Assembly (NCBI GenBank): GCA_046498285.1
Contig: JAWOBA010000008.1
Span: 1-7,115, forward strand
From: B33-G16 sp046498285
GTDB lineage: Bacteria; Desulfobacterota; DSM-4660; Desulfatiglandales; B25-G16
DNA length: 7,115 nucleotides
Direction: 5' to 3'
Shown here piece by piece: positions 6,797 to 7,115 of the stretch; the first letter of the stretch is position 1, and every line of letters begins with the position of its first letter. Position numbers and translations under genes: made by a program. The notes under the pieces were generated by a model. That model was given only the letters and a program-made list of their open reading frames with translations, made no database searches and was not told where the DNA came from.

Positions 6797-6970
6797 CCCA
6801 GATTATGCAGTAGGCATCGTCACGAGGGTTGAAAAACCTCAGCGAAACGAGAAGTTGGAACGATTATGCGCCGAAGGCATATTGGTACATATGTTGAGAA
6901 GCAAAATCGTGAAAGGAGCGTTGCAGCAAGGTTTTTCAGGCCGCAGTAGGTGGCTATTGCATAATCTGGG
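6797..6970. mobile_element. 174-bp MITE-like hairpin element with 5-bp target duplication
   Basis: Perfect 13-bp terminal inverted repeats CCCAGATTATGCA (6797-6809) and its complement (6958-6970) are flanked on both sides by TTTAA (6792-6796 and 6971-6975), as expected for a 5-bp target-site duplication. A second inverted block, TGAAAAACCT (6830-6839) and AGGTTTTTCA (6929-6938), lies 20 and 19 nt inside the ends. A third matches ACGATTATGC (6860-6869) with GCAAAATCGT (6901-6910), one mismatch. CATAT (6878-6882) and ATATG (6889-6893) sit at the centre. The whole element can therefore fold as one imperfect hairpin. It encodes no transposase, so it must have been moved in trans. The CC-starting ends and 4-5 bp duplications suggest an IS1380-type parent, which is an inference. 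Different bases in the arms show some age, yet the outer repeats are intact. Confidence 0.75.
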
Positions 6971-6975
6971 TTTAA
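6971..6975. repeat. Right target-site duplication TTTAA
   Basis: Second copy of TTTAA, directly abutting the right terminal inverted repeat. Two of its bases also extend the inverted repeat to 15 bp, so the duplication is slightly ambiguous. Confidence 0.65.
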
Positions 6976-7115
6976 TCACCATTTCTTTCGGAATCACCTT
7001 GCTCTAGCCTTTGCCGTGCTTTTCAAACCAGGTGCATCTTCTGAAAAAGGAAGTGCCGGTGAGATCATTATATTTACAATCCCAATAGTTTCTCTGATTC
7101 GCGTTATTATCAAAA

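Larger units (their letters stand above)
6678..7115 (+). pseudogene. Possible ORF interrupted by the MITE-like element (right end off window)
   Basis: A plus-strand frame is open from 6678 (after a TGA at 6675) with an ATG at 6723, and reaches the left TTTAA repeat as KELAAF. The element plus one TTTAA copy is 179 bp, so it shifts the frame and creates an artificial 94-codon frame ending at 7007. Joining the two flanks with a single TTTAA continues the reading as NHHFFRNHLALAFAVLFKPG and stays open to the window edge, about 46 further codons, including a hydrophobic stretch IIIFTIPIVSLI. I do not recognise the protein and see no strong Shine-Dalgarno. An open run of this length has a fair chance probability, so the gene itself is doubtful. 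Confidence 0.25.

Noticed and set aside
6723..7007. 94-codon plus-strand frame as a gene
   Set aside because: It runs straight through the MITE-like element and its end is produced by the frameshift the element causes; codons inside the element are not coding.

Overview
The window looks like chromosome from a mesophilic, moderate-GC member of the Deltaproteobacteria/Desulfobacterota (sulfate reducers or syntrophs). This is an inference from three things: a long (571-residue) acyl-CoA dehydrogenase of a type I associate with those fatty- and aromatic-acid degraders, a PAS-rich hybrid histidine kinase with a CPxCP-type PAS domain, and transposase remnants resembling families common there. No ribosomal or other lineage marker is present, so the placement is tentative.

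Only two intact genes are convincing, both on the minus strand. At 3469-6138 is an 889-residue membrane-bound hybrid sensor kinase: about six membrane helices, coiled coil, two PAS domains, HisKA/HATPase core and a C-terminal receiver. It has its own near-consensus sigma-70 promoter (6283-6311) and a leader of about 137 nt. At 1174-2889 is the acyl-CoA dehydrogenase, preceded by a good ribosome binding site and separated from the kinase by 579 nt. They are probably separate transcription units. The sequence does not show that the kinase controls the dehydrogenase.

The rest is sparse or decayed. Positions 1-437 hold an ambiguous edge, a terminator-like hairpin and a GC-rich array of short imperfect palindromes. 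Positions 438 to about 965 hold the 5' third of an integrase-fold (rve) transposase, readable only through four frame changes and four in-frame stops. It abuts, in opposite orientation, the first ~43 codons of an IS200-like (Y1/RAYT-type) transposase (978-1110). This area downstream of the dehydrogenase is an insertion-sequence graveyard.

Upstream of the kinase, 6312-7115 has no recognisable gene. It does contain a clean 174-bp MITE-like element (6797-6970): 13-bp perfect terminal inverted repeats, inverted similarity continuing almost to its centre, and flanking 5-bp direct repeats TTTAA. Removing the element and one TTTAA copy in silico restores an open frame running off the right edge. This element is the most noteworthy structure here. 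I see no CRISPR array, tRNA, rRNA or defence system.
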